Part shown: positions 60,841-64,000 of the stretch, in pieces
Layout of the letters: each line of letters starts with the position of its first letter
Position numbering within the stretch: the stretch's first letter is position 1
DNA from: Pseudofrankia saprophytica
GTDB taxonomy: Bacteria > Actinomycetota > Actinomycetes > Frankiales > Frankiaceae
NCBI RefSeq assembly: GCF_000235425.2
Contig: NZ_KI912266.1
Span: forward strand, 7,122,720 to 7,186,719
DNA: 64,000 nt
Direction: 5' to 3'
The notes under the pieces: model-generated
What the model saw: the letters and a program-made list of their open reading frames with translations, nothing else
Told to the model about the DNA's origin: nothing
Databases searched by the model: none
Translations under genes and position numbers: made by a program

Positions 60841-62052
60841 TTAGGCAGCCGCCTTTTCCAGGACGTGCACGCCGCAGGCGCTGCCGAGTCCTATGACGTG
60901 GGCGAGGCCGACCCTGGCCCCCTCGATCTGGCGGTCCCCGGCCTCGCCGCGCAGGTGGTGGCAGATCTCCCAGACGTTCGCGATGCCGGTCGCCGCGATC
61001 GGGTGCCCCTTGGACTCCAGCCCGCCGCTGACGTTCACCGGCGTCTTGCCGTCACGCCAGGTCGCGCCCGAGTTGAAGAAGTCGACCGCGCCGCCCTCTG
61101 GGCACAGCATCAGGTTGTCGTAGTGCACCAGCTCGGCCGTGGCGAAGCAGTCGTGCAGCTCGACGAGGTCGAGGTCCTCCGGGCCGATGCCGGCCTGCTC
61201 GTAGGCCCGGGTCGCCGCCTGCCGGGTCAGCGTGTTGACGTCCGGCAGCACCTGGCAGCCCTCGCGCCAGGGGTCGCTGGTGAGCACCGACGCGCTGATC
61301 TTCACGGCGCGCCGGCGCTGCTCGAGGGACAGCGTCCGCAGTTTGCTGTCGCTGACCACGACCGCCGCCGCGGCGCCGTCGCAGTTCGCCGAGCACATCG
61401 GCCGGGTGTTCGGGTAGGCGATCATGACATCATTCATGATCTCTTCGAGGGTGAACCGCTTCGAATAGGCCGCCAGGGGGTTCAGCGTCGAATGCGCGTG
61501 GTTCTTCTCGGAGATCCTGGCGAACAGCTCGAAGTTGGCTCCCCCATACCGGTGCCCGTACTCCAGGCCGATCTGGGCGAACACCCCCGGCATCGAGTCG
61601 GTGCCGACCCTGCCGTCCAGCGAGGTGAGCGCGCCGAAACGGCCGTCCGGCACCCAGGTGTCGCTTTCCTTCCGACGGTTGACGGGGCCCAACAGCCCGG
61701 CGCCGGAGAGCTTCTCGACCCCGACGGCCAGGCCGAGGTCGGCCTCCCCCGCCTTGATCGCCATGATCACGGTACGCAGCGCGGTCGCGCCCGTCGCGCA
61801 GGCGTTGGCGACGTTGTAGACCGGGATTCCCGTCTGACCGATCTGCTTCTGCAGCTGTTGGCCAAAGGCGGAGGTCCCCGCCATCAGGCTGCCGGCGGCG
61901 AGCACGTCGATGTCGGTGATCCCGACCCCGGCGTCGCCGAACGCGGCGAGCGCGGCCTCGGAGGCCAGGTCGACCGTGTCCTTGTCCCGGTGCTTGCCGA
62001 ACTTCGTCATCGAGATCCCGAGGATCCAGACGTCCTGGGTCACGGCGGACAT
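60841..62052 (-). CDS. thiolase family protein (SCP-x/Ltp type)
   Basis: A 403-aa thiolase. Nucleophile C85 in NACATGATA is present, and GGLESKGHPIAATG (near 350-363) carries the His. So unlike the protein at 34822 this one is a true thiolase. Its start is 23 bp after the DUF35 stop; ATG 62052 (SD AAAGG close by) or GTG 62043 are both possible. It probably works with the DUF35 protein on a steroid- or branched-acid-type 3-ketoacyl-CoA. Confidence 0.9.
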   Translation of the reverse strand: MSAVTQDVWILGISMTKFGKHRDKDTVDLASEAALAAFGDAGVGITDIDVLAAGSLMAGTSAFGQQLQKQIGQTGIPVYNVANACATGATALRTVIMAIKAGEADLGLAVGVEKLSGAGLLGPVNRRKESDTWVPDGRFGALTSLDGRVGTDSMPGVFAQIGLEYGHRYGGANFELFARISEKNHAHSTLNPLAAYSKRFTLEEIMNDVMIAYPNTRPMCSANCDGAAAAVVVSDSKLRTLSLEQRRRAVKISASVLTSDPWREGCQVLPDVNTLTRQAATRAYEQAGIGPEDLDLVELHDCFATAELVHYDNLMLCPEGGAVDFFNSGATWRDGKTPVNVSGGLESKGHPIAATGIANVWEICHHLRGEAGDRQIEGARVGLAHVIGLGSACGVHVLEKAAA

Positions 62053-62075
62053 TCCTTTCGTCTTGGCGAGCCCGC

Positions 62076-62468
62076 CTAAGCGGGCTCGAACCCGTAACCG
62101 ACGGCCTCGACGCCCACGCCGTCCGTGCCCACGGAGACGGTGGTCAGCCGCACCTCCATACCCGTCCGCACCTGCCCTGGATCGGGCTGGACATTCACGA
62201 TGTTTCCGCGCACGATCGTGCCGCCGCAGTCGACGACGGCGGCGACGAACGGCACCTGAATTCCCGGCCCGGCGGTCGACACGATCGTGTAGGTGAGCAG
62301 CGTTCCCTTTCTCGGGATGTCGACCTGGTGGAAACCGATGGCCCCGCACGAGGCGCACGCGTTGCGTCGGTCGAAGAATCGCGCCCCGCACCGTTCGCAC
62401 TCGTGGGCGACAAGATGGGGATCGTCGGAGAGAACCAGATAGTCCACCAACGGGACCCGATCAGCCAC
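62076..62468 (-). CDS. DUF35 zinc-ribbon/OB-fold protein
   Basis: A 130-aa partner protein. Zinc cysteines CERCG (near 24-28) and CASCG (near 38-42), then an OB-fold (TLLTYTIVSTAG, VPFVAAVVDCGG, GNIVNVQPDP). GTG 62468 has GGGGAG 6 bp upstream; TTG 62474 is in frame too. Co-transcribed with the thiolase that follows. Divergent from a TetR regulator. Confidence 0.88.
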   Translation of the reverse strand: MADRVPLVDYLVLSDDPHLVAHECERCGARFFDRRNACASCGAIGFHQVDIPRKGTLLTYTIVSTAGPGIQVPFVAAVVDCGGTIVRGNIVNVQPDPGQVRTGMEVRLTTVSVGTDGVGVEAVGYGFEPA

Positions 62469-62743
62469 GGACAACTCCCCACGCCAGGGTGCGCGTCACG
62501 ACGACGTCACACGAATCGCTCATACGATTGCCCCGCGCCGGCCGTGACGCACTTCACCGCGACCGGCTCCACCAGGGCGACAACCGGGGCCCGACATGGG
62601 CGCCGCCAGCCGCGCCGGGACGCTCGGTGGGGCGCCGTCCTCCCGGGGCGTGCCGCCACCAAGGGGCTGAGGCCGGCCACGCGCCCGCTCTTTTCGGCCG
62701 GGTCGCGTGACGCGGCGGGTGACCACGCCGGTATATTTGGTCA

Positions 62744-63391
62744 ATGACTACCCCACCCACACCGCGGCGGGCCCGCCTTATGCAGGCGCGCTCCCGCGAA
62801 ACTCGACGCCGCTTGGTGCGTGCCGCACTGCGCCTGTGGTCCGAGCGAGGCTTCGAGACCGGGATCGAAGAAACGACGGCCGAGGAGATTGCCCAAGCCG
62901 CCGGAGTCACGAAGGGGACCTTCTACTTCCACTTCGCCCATAAGGAGGAAATTCTTCTCGAAATGGGCTACGAGACCGCCTCCGTCCTCAGCGAGGAGGC
63001 GGCCCGCTGCATCAAGGCGAATCGGGGTCTCGAGGAGTCGCTGCGTTCCCTCATGAACGCGCTGGCACGCAACATCAAGGCCGCCGACCCGGCGGCCGTC
63101 ATCCGCGCTCTCGCCGAGTTCCGACGCCCTCGCCGGCCCGACAGCGAGATACCTCCCCCTGACCCGGCCTTCGCCGAGGCCTTCGAGACGCTGTTCGCGC
63201 GAGCGCAGAAGGAAGGCGAGGTGACCGACCAGGTCGAGCCGGCCGAGATGGCGCAGATCCTGGAGGCCCTGGTGCTGGACTCCATTCTGGAATGGGCCCA
63301 GGGCCGGACCGGTCGACTCAATCTTGCCCTGCACCGCCGGACGGCCATCGTGCTCGCGGGGCTGCATCCGGACAGCACCCTCTCGCTCTGA
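62744..63391 (+). CDS. TetR/AcrR-family transcriptional regulator
   Basis: A 215-aa regulator. HTH domain SRETRRRLVRAALRLWSERGF then ETTAEEIAQAAGVTKGTFYFHFAHKEEIL (about 17-68), with an all-helical C-terminal domain (LARNIKAADPAAVIRALAEF, VEPAEMAQILEALVLDSIL). ATG 62744. It is divergent from the DUF35-thiolase pair, which it may control; the promoter region has GGTATATTTGGTCAATGAC just before the start. Confidence 0.9.
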   Translation: MTTPPTPRRARLMQARSRETRRRLVRAALRLWSERGFETGIEETTAEEIAQAAGVTKGTFYFHFAHKEEILLEMGYETASVLSEEAARCIKANRGLEESLRSLMNALARNIKAADPAAVIRALAEFRRPRRPDSEIPPPDPAFAEAFETLFARAQKEGEVTDQVEPAEMAQILEALVLDSILEWAQGRTGRLNLALHRRTAIVLAGLHPDSTLSL

Positions 63392-63432
63392 CGCCCGGCC
63401 GGCGGTTCCACTCATCTTCTTGTCTTCTTGCG

Positions 63433-63756
63433 TCAGATCTGGATCTGGACGACGTCGTCCTGAACACGGGTGGGGAAGACCATCAGATCCTGGTTGAATC
63501 CGTCTGAGGACGAGGGCCGGACACAGGCGCCAGAACGCACGTCATACCTGCTGGCGTGTGTGGGGCAGATGATGAAACAGCCCTCGTCCAGTGCGCGCCC
63601 ACCCAGCTTGCTGCCCTGGTGGGGGCAAAGGTTCTGGAAGGCGTAGAACTCGCCGTCCACGTTGGCGACCGCCACCGGGAAGCCATCCACGTCGACAGTC
63701 GTCGTCTCGCCCGGCTCGATGAAGTCCACCGGCAGGGCGTCATAGAACTCGGCCAC
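63433..63756 (-). CDS. Rieske [2Fe-2S] ferredoxin
   Basis: A 107-aa soluble Rieske protein. The cluster motifs are complete: CPHQG (CxH) near 45-49 and CPTH (CxxH) near 63-66. GTG 63756 has GGAG 8 bp upstream. Such ferredoxins feed electrons to Rieske non-haem oxygenases or cytochrome P450; the genes served are outside the window or further left. The partial gene upstream at 63850 may be related. Confidence 0.92.
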   Translation of the reverse strand: MAEFYDALPVDFIEPGETTTVDVDGFPVAVANVDGEFYAFQNLCPHQGSKLGGRALDEGCFIICPTHASRYDVRSGACVRPSSSDGFNQDLMVFPTRVQDDVVQIQI

Positions 63757-63849
63757 TAAAGAATCTCCGGCACCAATCGCCCTAAGAGCCAAAGGGCATG
63801 CTAAAACGATCTTCTTTCGCATGCCCGTCGGCCATTTCCTCTGGGATCA

Positions 63850-64000
63850 CTAGTAGCTGCGGGCGCGGACGACGTCGAGCTTCTGGCCACGAGGTCGGGT
63901 GGCGATGAAGACGTGGACGTCGGCCACGCTTTCGACGGTCATTCCGCCGTGCTTTCCGATCACCCGGTTGACCGTTCCCTCCGCCTGGAGACGCGGCCAC
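63850..64000 (-). CDS. 3' end of an unknown gene, truncated by the window edge
   Basis: A frame without an internal start (open to the edge) with strong GC third positions: 49 codons ending LDVVRARSY and containing VNRVIGKHGGMTVESVADVHVFIATRP. It is the C-terminus of a protein whose start lies right of the window. It ends 94 bp before the Rieske start, so the two could be cotranscribed. The family is not recognised. Confidence 0.6.
   Translation of the reverse strand, partial: WPRLQAEGTVNRVIGKHGGMTVESVADVHVFIATRPRGQKLDVVRARSY

Noticed and set aside
63782-64000. 72-codon leftward frame at the right edge
   Set aside because: Another frame on the same strand (63850-64000) has far better GC3 bias and a globular composition.
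1-64000. tRNA or rRNA genes
   Set aside because: I found no cloverleaf or rRNA-like segment on either strand.

Overview
The window is 64 kb of very GC-rich DNA with strongly GC-biased third codon positions, many GTG starts, F420/PPOX, MaoC, DUF35 and FadD/FadE-type gene families and an IS630 element. This points to a soil actinobacterium; the style (huge numbers of acyl-CoA genes, high GC, collagen/DUF11 surface protein) fits the Frankiaceae (Frankia/Pseudofrankia), but that placement is inference, not proof.

Layout. 1-7 kb: the 3' part of a YtcJ-type amidohydrolase, a sterol-desaturase-type hydroxylase, and a leftward operon of NDMA-type alcohol dehydrogenase, SDR, acyl-CoA ligase and PPOX protein. 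7.2-8.05 kb: a crotonase whose stop codon is the target site of a complete 1.4-kb IS630-family element (8052-9470). 9.6-12.3 kb: a small accessory patch with an AlpA-like HTH protein, three rightward unknown genes ending at a strong hairpin, a lipoprotein gene with a one-base frameshift in its lipobox, and a gene remnant. 12.4-15.2 kb: a 947-residue secreted protein of seven DUF11-like repeats plus 20 collagen triplets. 15.6-27.2 kb: a membrane protein, acyl-CoA ligase, enoyl-CoA hydratase, aldose-epimerase, CPBP protease, two-component pair, SDR, thiolase and a DUF418 membrane protein.

27.4-63 kb is mostly a catabolic territory for CoA-activated acids: two more CoA ligases, a GntR/FCD regulator, a branched-chain-type ABC importer (one polypeptide fusing two permeases and an ATPase, plus a separate ATPase), two substrate-binding lipoproteins, thiolase-like proteins each near a DUF35 zinc-ribbon protein, MaoC hydratases, a CaiB CoA-transferase, adjacent acyl-CoA dehydrogenases, several crotonases, an ADP-forming acyl-CoA synthetase, and a seven-gene rightward operon (49.25-58.02 kb) bounded by a perfect hairpin. 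The end of the window has a DapB-like oxidoreductase, a TetR regulator and a Rieske ferredoxin. The combination of paired dehydrogenases, MaoC hydratases, DUF35 proteins and a thiolase-like protein lacking the usual cysteine resembles actinobacterial steroid or branched/cyclic lipid side-chain degradation (the igr/FadE28-FadE29/ChsH1-ChsH2/Ltp2 logic), so my working model is import, CoA activation, dehydrogenation, hydration and C-C cleavage of a hydrophobic acid. The actual substrate cannot be read from the sequence.

The least ordinary features are the twin 40-nt palindromes at two loci with identical 24-nt spacing, a second pair of 42-nt repeats, the double Glu-to-His substitution shared by two tandem crotonases, the triple-fused ABC transporter, the collagen/DUF11 surface protein, and the IS insertion that shares its CTAG target with the stop codons of both convergent genes.
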